In this document: piece after piece, positions 1 through 7,120 of the stretch
Layout: each line of letters starts with the position of its first letter
Position numbering within the stretch: position 1 is the stretch's first letter
Program-made: the position numbers and the translations under genes
Notes under the pieces: generated by a model
What the model saw: the letters and a program-made list of their open reading frames with translations, nothing else
Database searches by the model: none
What the model was told of the DNA's origin: nothing
Source: Streptomyces spinoverrucosus
Lineage (GTDB): Bacteria > Actinomycetota > Actinomycetes > Streptomycetales > Streptomycetaceae
Reading direction: 5' to 3'
Assembly: GCF_015712165.1 (NCBI RefSeq)
Contig: NZ_JADPZX010000001.1
Location: 4,662,001 to 4,726,000 of the forward strand
DNA length: 64,000 bases

Positions 1-2
1 CG

Positions 3-515
3 CCGGATCCGCCGGCGCACGACCTGACCGCGCTGAGTTTGGCCGAATTGCGCGCCCTGCGCCGGGACGCCCAGCGCGACGAGGCTGATCTCAGCTATGT
101 ACGACGGCTGCTCCAGGGGCGTATCGACATCCTGCGGGCAGAGCTGGCGCGCCGGGGGCCGGCGTCCCCGGTGGACACGGAGACTGCCGAGGCGTCGGTG
201 GTCGAGCGGCTGCCGGAGATCCTCACGGACGCCCCGGCCCGGCACCGCTCCTCCGCGCGCCATGTGACGCTGGGCACTCCGCACAACGAGGAGTACCGGC
301 GGCTGGCCGCGGACATGCTGGCCGAGGTCGAACTGTCCGCGCTGGACGCGCGTACCGATCTTGAGCTGACCACCGCGATGGGGCGGCTCGTGCGCTACGA
401 GCAGCAGGTGTCCCGGCGGCGGCAGCGGCTGCAGCGGACCACGGACGAGTGCAGTGCGGAGATCGCGCGGCGGTACCGGGAGGGGGAGGCACAGGTCGAC
501 GACCTTTTGGTGTGA
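3..515 (+). CDS. rsiG: RsiG, c-di-GMP-dependent anti-sigma factor for WhiG (3' part)
   Basis: The gene enters from the left edge, so its start is outside the window. RsiG holds the sporulation sigma factor WhiG inactive when bound to c-di-GMP, which delays sporulation. The assignment rests on two exact copies of the ligand signature E(X)3S(X)2R(X)3Q(X)3D. The first covers nt 81-128 (E-S-R-Q-D within EADLSYVRRLLQGRID), the second nt 399-446 (within EQQVSRRRQRLQRTTD). Two long alpha-helical, Arg/Glu-rich stretches carry the motifs, as expected for the antiparallel coiled coil of this family. The adjacent devE/devA/devB genes place it in a developmental neighbourhood. Family knowledge supplies the function; the paired motifs are seen directly. 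Confidence 0.88.
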   Translation, partial: PDPPAHDLTALSLAELRALRRDAQRDEADLSYVRRLLQGRIDILRAELARRGPASPVDTETAEASVVERLPEILTDAPARHRSSARHVTLGTPHNEEYRRLAADMLAEVELSALDARTDLELTTAMGRLVRYEQQVSRRRQRLQRTTDECSAEIARRYREGEAQVDDLLV

Positions 516-830
516 CGGCGCCATGGCCTGCCAGGGCCTGTCCGGCGGATCGCGTCGGCGTCGCGGGCCCTCGGCCGCGCGGAAGAACGAGCGGGCGCCG
601 GCCGTTTCGGCCGACGCCCTGCTGCGCATGTCCGGGCGGACTTGGTGCCCGGACCTGTTCTGGTGCTCCCTCCTGCCGGGGACGGGTGGGTGCTTTTCGC
701 TATCCGTAGCGTGCTCTTCAGTTGTGGCTGTGCACTCTGCTTGTTGAGTTGTCGGTGTGCAGTTGTCGATGTGCAGTTGTGACTGTGCCGACCGACCGAG
801 CTCCCGGCTCCCCTCCGGAAGGGAGCCCGA
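516..830. other. Intergenic stretch, no gene seen
   Basis: No open frame here has protein-like composition. The stretch holds the hairpin at 594-618 and a short T/G-rich region (about 720-790) in which TGTGCAGTTGT occurs twice, near 757 and 774. It separates rsiG from the convergent small membrane-protein gene. Confidence 0.5.
594..618 (+). terminator. Hairpin downstream of rsiG
   Basis: A GGCGCCGGCCG arm, a TTT loop and a CGGCCGACGCC arm pair at 10 of 11 positions. No U-tract follows, as is common for Streptomyces terminators. It lies about 80 bases after the rsiG stop codon. Confidence 0.4.
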
Positions 831-1016
831 TCAGCCCGTCTGGGCGAGCAGCATCACCAGGAGCACTGCTCCGATGCCGCCGATCATGGTGTTCTTGGCC
901 TTGATCCCGACGGTGAGCGCGACCAGGGCGATGATGCCCATCGGCCCGAACTTCCACTGGACGAACTGTTCGACGCCGATGGCCAGGGTGGCGATGACGA
1001 TGGCGATGAGCGGCAT
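831..1016 (-). CDS. Small two-helix membrane protein paired with devE
   Basis: This 61-residue protein is mostly hydrophobic. Two predicted membrane segments (about residues 3-18 and 26-58) are separated by a short loop with Gln, Trp and Lys (EQFVQWKFG). It is clearly paralogous to the 62-residue product at 2121-2309: both share the pattern GVEQ/GFEQ, a Trp, then T-x-GIKAK and GAV. The ATG at 1014-1016 matches the paralogue's length and layout. The gene diverges from the GntR gene at 1183 across a palindrome, so that regulator probably controls it. No enzymatic function can be assigned; an accessory role in the DevE/DevA response is inference. Confidence 0.75.
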   Translation of the reverse strand: MPLIAIVIATLAIGVEQFVQWKFGPMGIIALVALTVGIKAKNTMIGGIGAVLLVMLLAQTG

Positions 1017-1077
1017 TCGGTCCCCCTTCGAAAGCTCCGCCCTGGTGGCCAACCCTTGGGACTGCTGACCAGGTTGC

Positions 1078-1098
1078 TGAAGTTGGCGACCAACTTCA
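1078..1098. promoter_or_regulatory. Candidate DevE operator
   Basis: A perfect inverted repeat with nine-base arms TGAAGTTGG and CCAACTTCA around a CGA centre. It lies between the divergent small membrane gene and devE. The same core AAGTTGG-N3-CCAACTT recurs at 2373-2389 ahead of devA, and each copy is followed by a half-site ACTTGG (about 1113 and 2406). The symmetry and placement fit a GntR dimer site; DevA is known to bind its own promoter region. Confidence 0.65.
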
Positions 1099-1170
1099 CT
1101 GTACTTATCTCCACTTGGAAGCGTCTCATAACCACCTACTTCTGAACTGCCGGAAGATGGCGGGAAGTTG

Positions 1171-1176
1171 TAGTGT
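1171..1176 (+). promoter_or_regulatory. Leaderless -10 hexamer for devE
   Basis: TAGTGT is followed by six bases and the GTG at 1183, so the message probably begins at the start codon. The devA promoter has the same layout (TAGCGT, six bases, GTG). Confidence 0.5.
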
Positions 1177-1182
1177 TTGGTC

Positions 1183-2085
1183 GTGGACCGGGAACACGTC
1201 CCCGTCAATGGACGGAAGAGGCCACAGCCGCCACAGATGTCACACCGCGAGGTGGCCGACGAGCTGCGCGCCCGGATCAGGGACCGGGTCCTGCGGCCGG
1301 GCCAGCGCATGCCCACCCAGGCCCGGCTGGCGGAGGAGTTCGGCGTGGATCGCGGGACGGTCCGGCAGGCCCTGCGCACCCTGCACGAGGAGCGGCTGCT
1401 CACCAACGTGTCCAAAGGGAGCCCGGCGACGGTGGCCCCCGAACCCGACCGGGCGCCGGCCGGCCCGGAAGCCCCGCCGCAGCCCACCACCGTGGCACTC
1501 GCCCCCCGGGTGGCGGCCGCCTTCGCGGCCCCGCACGTGGAGATCGACGCCCTCTGCCTGACCTCGATATCGCTCACCCTCTCGATCGGCGAGCCGCTGC
1601 GCCGGATCCACGCGGGTGAGCTGAAACCGGCCAAGGTCGACGTCCGCGTCCTGCTGCCCAGCCGGGAGATCGACCTCGCCTTCCCGGCGCCGGTGGACCC
1701 GGCGGACGCCGACCGGCTGCACCAGCGGTGGCTCGCGATGCGCAACGCCCAGGGGCAGGTGCTCCAGCACAATCTGCTGGCGCTGCGCTCCACGCACGGG
1801 ATCGACGTGCACGTCTCCTTTCGCGCCCTGCCGTTCACGCCGCCGGTGAAGCTGTACCTGCTCAACGGCTCGGAGGCGCTGTTCGCGTACTACACGCTCA
1901 GGCGCCGCGAGGAGGAGATCGACCACGAACAGCTCCAGCTGTACGACGCCGAGGGCACCCGGTCGATGCTGTTCGCCTTCGAGCAGGGCGCCGGGCTGCG
2001 CGACGCGGCGTTCGTGGAACAGTCGCACCTGTGGTTCAACGCACTGTGGGAGACGATCAGTTCGGAGCTGGTGCTCACGAACTGA
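1183..2085 (+). CDS. devE: DevA-family GntR regulator, probable DevE
   Basis: This 300-residue transcription factor has an N-terminal winged helix of the GntR type (about residues 18-82; recognition region FGVDRGTVRQALRTL). The larger C-terminal domain is typical of the DevA group. That domain shows a repeated order of landmarks: R-I-D near its start, LLPSREIDLAFP, the signature PPVKLYLLNG, and a terminal W-F-N-LWE block. It is about as long as DevA and aligns with it throughout. In S. coelicolor devA has a neighbouring paralogue, devE, with a developmental role, and this upstream copy fits that position. The GTG at 1183 was chosen over the upstream TTG because of the leaderless -10. The effector is unknown. 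Confidence 0.82.
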   Translation: MDREHVPVNGRKRPQPPQMSHREVADELRARIRDRVLRPGQRMPTQARLAEEFGVDRGTVRQALRTLHEERLLTNVSKGSPATVAPEPDRAPAGPEAPPQPTTVALAPRVAAAFAAPHVEIDALCLTSISLTLSIGEPLRRIHAGELKPAKVDVRVLLPSREIDLAFPAPVDPADADRLHQRWLAMRNAQGQVLQHNLLALRSTHGIDVHVSFRALPFTPPVKLYLLNGSEALFAYYTLRRREEEIDHEQLQLYDAEGTRSMLFAFEQGAGLRDAAFVEQSHLWFNALWETISSELVLTN

Positions 2086-2120
2086 CGCCTCCCGGGTTGC
2101 GGGACGGGGCCGCGGGTCGT

Positions 2121-2309
2121 TCACATGGCGGGGCCGGTCACGAGAAGTGCGAGCACGACCGCCCCGATCGAGCTGACGGCCGGGCTTTTCGCCTTGATTC
2201 CGATGGTGAGCAGGAGCAGGCCGACCACGCCGGTCGTGCCGTACTGCCATGCGACGATCTGCTCGAAGCCGACGACGAAGACCGCGGAGAGGAGAGCGAG
2301 GGCTGGCAT
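2121..2309 (-). CDS. Small two-helix membrane protein paired with devA
   Basis: This 62-residue hydrophobic protein has two predicted membrane helices with a short polar turn (EQIVAWQYG) between them. It is paralogous to the 831-1016 product and sits in the same relation to the downstream GntR gene: divergent, with a GAAGTTGG-type palindrome between them. An mRNA from its promoter would start near the operator at 2373-2389. A GGGGGAACC stretch just upstream of the ATG may serve as ribosome binding site. Function is unknown; the conserved pairing suggests it works with, or is a target of, the DevA-type regulators. Confidence 0.75.
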   Translation of the reverse strand: MPALALLSAVFVVGFEQIVAWQYGTTGVVGLLLLTIGIKAKSPAVSSIGAVVLALLVTGPAM

Positions 2310-2372
2310 GGTGGTTCCCCCTTCTGACGGCCGGGGAGGCAAAGCTTCCGCCAACTCGACTGACTTGCTTGG

Positions 2373-2389
2373 AAGTTGGCAACCAACTT
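2373..2389. promoter_or_regulatory. Candidate DevA operator
   Basis: Perfect inverted repeat AAGTTGG-CAA-CCAACTT between the divergent small membrane gene and devA. A related composite, AAGTTGTCCCCACTTGG, lies at 2395-2411. DevA of S. coelicolor binds its own promoter and represses it, so this is the most likely site. Confidence 0.65.
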
Positions 2390-2463
2390 TGATTAAGTTG
2401 TCCCCACTTGGTGGATATCCATAAACAACTTGCAGGTAACTGCCCTCAGATGGTTTTGAGTTG

Positions 2464-2469
2464 TAGCGT
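2464..2469 (+). promoter_or_regulatory. Leaderless -10 hexamer for devA
   Basis: TAGCGT, six bases, then GTG at 2476. The layout is identical to that at devE, which supports GTG 2476 as the start. Confidence 0.5.
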
Positions 2470-2475
2470 TTGGTC

Positions 2476-3354
2476 GTGACCCAGGAGAACGTGGCAGTGA
2501 ACGGCAGCAGAAGGCTCTCGCCCCAGGAGATCGCCGACACCCTGCGGGACCGCATCCGCAGCGGCGACCTGAAGGCGGGCGACCGCCTGCCCACCCAGGC
2601 CGAGCTCGCCGAGGAGTTCGGCGTGGAGCGCGGCACGGTGCGCCAGGCCCTGCGCGCCCTCCAGGAGGACGGCCTGCTCAGCAACGTCAGCAAGGGCAGC
2701 CCGCCGCGCATCGCGGTGCCGTCCGCGACGGGCAGCAGCGAGCCCCAGCCCACCATGGTCGGCCTCGCGCCCCGGCTGACGGCGGCCTTCGCCGACCGGC
2801 ACGTCCGCATCGACGCCGCCTGCCTGACCGCCGAGACCCTGATGCTGGCGCTGAGCGAGCCGGTCCGCGCGATCCACGAGGGCCGCGTCCACCCCGAGTC
2901 CATCAGCGCCCGCATCCTGCTGCCCTCCCGGGACATCAACCTGGCCTTCCCGATCTCGGTCGAGGGAGGCGGCGACGACGACCCGGTCCACCAGCGCTGG
3001 CTCGCGCAGCGCAACGCCCAGGGCCAGGTGCTCCAGCACAATCTCCGCTCCCTGCGCGCCTCGCACGGCATCGACGTACGCGTCACCTTCCGGGCGCTGC
3101 CGTTCACCCCGCCGGTGAAGCTGTACCTCCTCAACGGCCGCGAGGCGCTGATGGCGTACTACCTGGTCACCCGCCGCGCCGAGGACGACGGCACCGGGCC
3201 CCTGGACATGTACGACGTCCTGGGCGCCGAGTCCCTCCTCTTCTCCTTCGACCGGGAGGCCGGCCGCCGGGACGTGGCCTTCGTGGAGCAATCGCAGATG
3301 TGGTTCAACGCCCTCTGGGAAACCATCACCACGGACCTGACACTCTTTGAGTGA
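2476..3354 (+). CDS. devA: DevA, GntR-family developmental regulator
   Basis: This 292-residue protein has a GntR winged helix (residues about 15-78; FGVERGTVRQALRAL) and the DevA-type C-terminal domain: RHVRIDAACLT, ILLPSRDINLAFP, PPVKLYLLNG and the terminal MWFNALWETI block. In S. coelicolor DevA is needed for normal aerial hyphae and spore chains and represses its own operon with devB. Here the stop codon overlaps the devB start (GTGA), so the two are translationally coupled. A candidate operator lies about 90 bases upstream. The arrangement devE, devA, devB supports the assignment; the ligand of the C-terminal domain is not known. Confidence 0.85.
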   Translation: MTQENVAVNGSRRLSPQEIADTLRDRIRSGDLKAGDRLPTQAELAEEFGVERGTVRQALRALQEDGLLSNVSKGSPPRIAVPSATGSSEPQPTMVGLAPRLTAAFADRHVRIDAACLTAETLMLALSEPVRAIHEGRVHPESISARILLPSRDINLAFPISVEGGGDDDPVHQRWLAQRNAQGQVLQHNLRSLRASHGIDVRVTFRALPFTPPVKLYLLNGREALMAYYLVTRRAEDDGTGPLDMYDVLGAESLLFSFDREAGRRDVAFVEQSQMWFNALWETITTDLTLFE

Positions 3355-4100
3355 CTTCTGATGCGACGCAGACCGGTCCAGTGACAGCGGAGACCGGCAA
3401 GGAGACCGAAGAACTGCGCCAACTGATCAACCGCGCCCGCGTCGTCCTCTGGGACTTCGACGGCCCGATCTGCCGGCTCTTCGCCGGCCACTCGGCGGAG
3501 GGCGTGGCGAGCGACCTCGTGGAGTGGCTGGAGGGCAGGGGCTTGCGGGGGTTGCTGACGCAGCGGGAGCGGCAGTCCCTGGACCCGCACGCCGTGCTGC
3601 GCGCCGTCGACCGACGGCAGCGCGGCAGTGACCTGGTGGCCGAGCTGGAGGAACGTCTCACCATAGAGGAGCTGAAGGCCGCGCCCCTGGCGATGCCCAC
3701 CGCCTACGCCGACCCGTTGATACGCACCTGGACGGCGGTGGGATCCCGGCTGGCGATCACCACCAACAACTCCCCCCGCGTGGTCCGCGCATACCTGGCG
3801 AGCCGCGGTCTGCTCGCCTGCTTCGCGCCTCACGTCTACGGCCGAACCCAGGACCTCCAGCACCTCAAGCCGCACCCGCACTGCCTCAACCAGGCCCTGC
3901 ACGCCCTCGGCGCGGCGCCCTCGGCCGCGCTGATGATCGGCGACACACCCTCCGACCTGGAGGCCGCGCGGACGGCCGGAGTTCCGTTTCTGGGCTACGC
4001 GCGTAACAGGGCCAAGGAGAAACTGCTCCGCGACGCCGGTGCCACAGAGGTCGTCGGCTCGCTGGAGACGGTGCTGGCGGCGGTCCGGAGTCAGGCCTGA
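3351..4100 (+). CDS. devB: DevB, HAD-family phosphatase
   Basis: This 249-residue HAD hydrolase has motif I at VVLWDFDGPICRLF (both catalytic aspartates), motif II at ITTNNSP, the motif III lysine in HLKPHPHCL and motif IV at MIGDTPSDLEAARTAG. A helical cap insertion lies between motifs I and II, as in phosphoglycolate-phosphatase-like members. It should remove phosphate from a small molecule, but the substrate is unknown. The GTG start overlaps the devA stop codon; an alternative GTG lies at 3381. In S. coelicolor devB is co-transcribed with devA and is also needed for aerial growth on rich medium. A homologous HAD gene lies at 6138-6878. Confidence 0.85.
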   Translation: MTSDATQTGPVTAETGKETEELRQLINRARVVLWDFDGPICRLFAGHSAEGVASDLVEWLEGRGLRGLLTQRERQSLDPHAVLRAVDRRQRGSDLVAELEERLTIEELKAAPLAMPTAYADPLIRTWTAVGSRLAITTNNSPRVVRAYLASRGLLACFAPHVYGRTQDLQHLKPHPHCLNQALHALGAAPSAALMIGDTPSDLEAARTAGVPFLGYARNRAKEKLLRDAGATEVVGSLETVLAAVRSQA

Positions 4101-4156
4101 GTCATCAGCGGCGCCGGTGCTTCCGCGAACGGGCGGTATGGGGAGGCCGGCGGCGG

Positions 4157-4162
4157 TACGGT
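4157..4162 (+). promoter_or_regulatory. Leaderless -10 hexamer for the third GntR gene
   Basis: TACGGT lies six bases before the GTG at 4169. No palindrome like those at devE and devA is visible nearby. Confidence 0.45.
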
Positions 4163-4168
4163 CGGCAG

Positions 4169-5047
4169 GTGGATCAGCGGCAGATGGGCGTTGATGGAGG
4201 CGGTGGCAGGGAGTCCAGGCGGGTCTCCGGCGAACTGCGGGCCCGGATAACCGACGGGACGTACCCCCTTCGCTCCTTCCTGCCCTCGCAGCGCCACCTC
4301 GCGGACGAGTTCGGCGTTTCGCGGGACACCGTCCAGCGGGCCCTGCGGGAACTGGCCGACGAGGGCTGGATCGAGTCCAAGCAGGGCAGCGGTTCGCGGG
4401 TGGTCAAGACCCAGCGCATACAGTCCTCGACGGCCGGGGCGACAAGGTCACGCCGGCGTGTCACCCTGGGGCCGCTCGTCAGCGAGGCCTTCGAGCGGCC
4501 CGAAGTGGCGCTGGATGTCTACACGCTGACGTCCGAGAGCCTGCACGCGCACATCCGGTTGCAGGCGGAGCGGATCCGCGGCGGCTTCATCGCCCCCCAG
4601 CACATCACCCTGCGGATGCTCCTGCCCTCCAGGACGGTGCCGCTGCCGTATCCGCGCGTCAGGGACGGCACGGACGACCCGCTGATGCGGGCACGTCTGG
4701 ACGCCATCACCGAGCGCCACACGGCGTCACTGCGGGGCGCGCTGGCGGAGCTGGCGACGGAGGGCCTGGTGCCGGCCGTCGACGTGCAGATCCGACACGT
4801 ACCGTTGACGCCGGCGTTCAAGCTCTATCTCCTGAACGGCGCCGAGGCACTGCACGGCCCGTACGAGGTGACTGAGCGTCAGATCGAGCTGGAGGAGGGC
4901 CGGAAGGTCACCGCCTTGGACGTCCTGGGCCTCGGTGCCACGTTGACGCACCACGTCAAGGACGCGGATCCGGACTCGCTGGTTTCGGTGTTCGTGGGCA
5001 GCATGCAGGCGTGGTTCGACTCGGTGTGGGAGCGCCTCACCGAGTAA
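4169..5047 (+). CDS. Third DevA-family GntR regulator
   Basis: This 292-residue regulator has a GntR winged helix (residues about 17-75; FGVSRDTVQRALREL) and the DevA-type C-terminal domain, including PEVALDVYTLT, MLLPSRTVPLPYP, the signature AFKLYLLNGAEAL and a terminal MQAWFDSVWERL. It is more diverged from DevA than DevE is: PPVK has become PAFK and the operator type is absent. It has no divergent small membrane gene. A leaderless start at GTG 4169 is likely. It is convergent with the membrane-anchored DevA-domain gene, the two stops being three bases apart. It may recognise a related but different signal and site. Confidence 0.8.
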   Translation: MDQRQMGVDGGGGRESRRVSGELRARITDGTYPLRSFLPSQRHLADEFGVSRDTVQRALRELADEGWIESKQGSGSRVVKTQRIQSSTAGATRSRRRVTLGPLVSEAFERPEVALDVYTLTSESLHAHIRLQAERIRGGFIAPQHITLRMLLPSRTVPLPYPRVRDGTDDPLMRARLDAITERHTASLRGALAELATEGLVPAVDVQIRHVPLTPAFKLYLLNGAEALHGPYEVTERQIELEEGRKVTALDVLGLGATLTHHVKDADPDSLVSVFVGSMQAWFDSVWERLTE

Positions 5048-5050
5048 GGC

Positions 5051-6034
5051 CTACCGCCCGGGCCGCTCCTCCGGCGGCACCCATCGAGGGTCGGCGATGA
5101 CAGGGTTCTCGGGCTTGATGTATTTCAGCTTCTCCCACAGGTTCCGGTGCCACTCCATGTGGTGCTCCGCGATCTCCTGTGTGGAACGGGATTTCGAGCG
5201 CCGGTCCCATCCGATAATGCGTGCCTGTCCGTATCTGAGCCCGAAGCCGGCGGTGTCGAGGATACGGTAGTCGTTGTCCTGCCAGCTGACTTCCGCTTCC
5301 ACGATTCCGTAGGGCGCGTAGAAGAGTTTTTCCTGGTTGAGTATGTAGAACTTGCGTTCAGGGACCTGCGGAGACTCCCTGACTTCGCAGGAGATGGTGA
5401 TGTGAGGATTTCTCTCGTGGACACTGTCCAGGAGTTCCTTGAGTTCGTTCCAGTTCGGCTTGGTGAATGCGTCCCGCATACGTCGGCGGTTCTCCATCGA
5501 GTCCGCGAAGAAGACCGTGCCGCTCGGGTGTTCGCTGTTCTCGGGCGCCGGGTCGAGGCGTCCGGGGAGGCTCATTGGCAGATTGAGATGGGCAACGATG
5601 ATGCGGAGCGTCAGCTCTTGTGTCCGTACCTCCTCGTCGGCCAGCCGCTGCAGCGGTTCCCTCAGCAGACCGATCAACGTCTGCATGGTGAAACCCGAGA
5701 AGTCGATTCGGACATGCCGTGCCTCGAACGCCTCCCAGAACGGGGTCTGGAGATCGTTGAGGTTGGCGAGGACGTAGACGCCCGAGACTTCCTGAGGTTC
5801 GGAGTCGCTGATGGCGTCGAAGAGGATGAGAGCGATCAGCGCGGCGAAGGATCCGCCCACCAATTCGCGGCCTTTGAGGGCGTCTCCGAGGGGCTGGATG
5901 ATCTCCGCGGCTATTCCGAGCGCGGCGACCCCGGCGAGAAACCCCTTCACCAGGCGGGGCTTCCACGTCCCCATGAAGTGCCGAACGCGCTGGAGTCTGG
6001 ACGGGCGTCCGTCGCCCGATCTGCTGGGAGACAC
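5051..6034 (-). CDS. Membrane-anchored protein with a DevA-type sensing domain
   Basis: This roughly 327-residue protein has two membrane segments near its N-terminus (GFLAGVAALGIAAEII and GSFAALIALILFDAI). A cytoplasmic C-terminal domain of about 220 residues follows. That domain matches the C-terminal domain of DevA in landmark order: ARHVRIDFSGFTMQTL against DRHVRIDAACLTAETL, LTLRIIVAHLNLPMSLP against SARILLPSRDINLAFP, ERKFYILNQEKLFYAPY against PVKLYLLNGREALMAYY, and a final W-LWEKL. No helix-turn-helix is present. The GTG at 6034 is preferred because GGGGG precedes it; an in-frame GTG at 6100 is possible. Codon choice is less GC-rich than in neighbours. It probably shares an operon with the HAD gene upstream. 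The role as a membrane sensor is inference. Confidence 0.7.
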   Translation of the reverse strand: MSPSRSGDGRPSRLQRVRHFMGTWKPRLVKGFLAGVAALGIAAEIIQPLGDALKGRELVGGSFAALIALILFDAISDSEPQEVSGVYVLANLNDLQTPFWEAFEARHVRIDFSGFTMQTLIGLLREPLQRLADEEVRTQELTLRIIVAHLNLPMSLPGRLDPAPENSEHPSGTVFFADSMENRRRMRDAFTKPNWNELKELLDSVHERNPHITISCEVRESPQVPERKFYILNQEKLFYAPYGIVEAEVSWQDNDYRILDTAGFGLRYGQARIIGWDRRSKSRSTQEIAEHHMEWHRNLWEKLKYIKPENPVIADPRWVPPEERPGR

Positions 6035-6137
6035 GCCCACCCCCTGTACACGCGCCCGCGCGCCATGGGCGGACGCGATGTCGGTCGATCTCCGTGGCAC
6101 ACCATGATGCCGTCATCAACTCGGCGGCACCAGAAGG

Positions 6138-6878
6138 TCAGTTGGTGGCGATCAGTGCCTCGGCGGCATCGATGAGCGGTTGGTGCGAGGAGATGACCCC
6201 GTCGGCACGGCGGGCCGCCATCTCCGCGGCTCGTGCCGGCGACGGGGTGTATCCGAGGAAGCGGGTACCCGCCGCGTGAGCGGCCTGGAGGTCGGTGATC
6301 TGGTCCCCGACGAGAAGACAGGCGGGCGGTGGCACCCGCAGGTGGCGCAGTGCACGGTTCACGGAGGAGGGGTGCGGTTTCATGTGCAGCAGTTCGTGCG
6401 GGTCTCGCCCCACGACATCCGCGAACTTCGACTGCAGGCCCACACTTTTGAGGAACTCCCAGACCGGGCCTTCGGCGTTGTTGCTCACGATCACAAGGGG
6501 CAGTTTCAGATTCACGAGGGCATCGACGAGTTCCCCGATGTTCTGTGTCGGCCGGGCCGACCTGACCGCCTCGTACTCGAACCGTGTCACGACGGCTTCC
6601 GCCCGATCGAGTGCCGTGCGGCTGCGGGGAGCCGGGGCCGGCCGGTCGTACATGTCCCTGAGGCGCCGGAGGATGCCGTGCGAGTCCTCGCATGCCTCGA
6701 CGTCAGGGTCCAAGGCGCCCCAGATGGCCCGGGCCAGGTCCTTGATCTCGTCGGCGACGGGCGCTGTCGAGGCATCGCCGAACAGGTCGGTGACCGGGCC
6801 GTCGAAATCGAGCAGCACCGCTCGCGTGCCACGGAGAAGTTCCGTCAGGCGTGCCCGCTGATCGAGTGCGTCGCCCAT
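6138..6878 (-). CDS. DevB-family HAD phosphatase
   Basis: This 246-residue HAD hydrolase has motif I at AVLLDFDGPVTDLF, motif II at VIVSNNAEG, the motif III lysine in HMKPHPSSVNRAL and motif IV at LLVGDQITDLQAAHAAG. The layout, cap size and phrases such as KPHP-x4-NRAL and FLGY match DevB at 3351-4100, so the two are homologues. The ATG at 6878 follows GGAGG at good spacing. It lies upstream of the membrane DevA-domain gene on the same strand, about 100 bases away, and diverges from two kinase genes. Such phosphatases hydrolyse small phosphorylated metabolites; the neighbouring kinases suggest a kinase/phosphatase pair acting on one substrate, which is inference. Confidence 0.8.
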   Translation of the reverse strand: MGDALDQRARLTELLRGTRAVLLDFDGPVTDLFGDASTAPVADEIKDLARAIWGALDPDVEACEDSHGILRRLRDMYDRPAPAPRSRTALDRAEAVVTRFEYEAVRSARPTQNIGELVDALVNLKLPLVIVSNNAEGPVWEFLKSVGLQSKFADVVGRDPHELLHMKPHPSSVNRALRHLRVPPPACLLVGDQITDLQAAHAAGTRFLGYTPSPARAAEMAARRADGVISSHQPLIDAAEALIATN

Positions 6879-7025
6879 GGGCCTCCTCCCGGTCATCCGG
6901 TTCAGTGTGGCTCACGGAACGCCGCACTGCCAGCACCGCAGGCCGGAGTGCATTTCGGGCAGAGGCGGATAGGTCGTCGCACAAGTGCGCGCCGCGTACT
7001 CATCTGGTGGGACCGCGTGCGAGGA

Positions 7026-7039
7026 AGGACGAGCGTCCT
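7026..7039. promoter_or_regulatory. Palindrome between divergent HAD and kinase genes
   Basis: AGGACG-AG-CGTCCT is a perfect inverted repeat in the 240-base divergent promoter region. A second one, CGCAC-AA-GTGCG, lies at 6978-6989. Either could be an operator. Neither resembles the DevA-type palindrome. Confidence 0.35.
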
Positions 7040-7120
7040 GCCACGATGCGTGCCTGTGACGGAGTAGCGTGCTGCCACTTCTGCACCCTCCGGAAGGGTC
7101 CAAGGCGAAAGAAACGGGCA

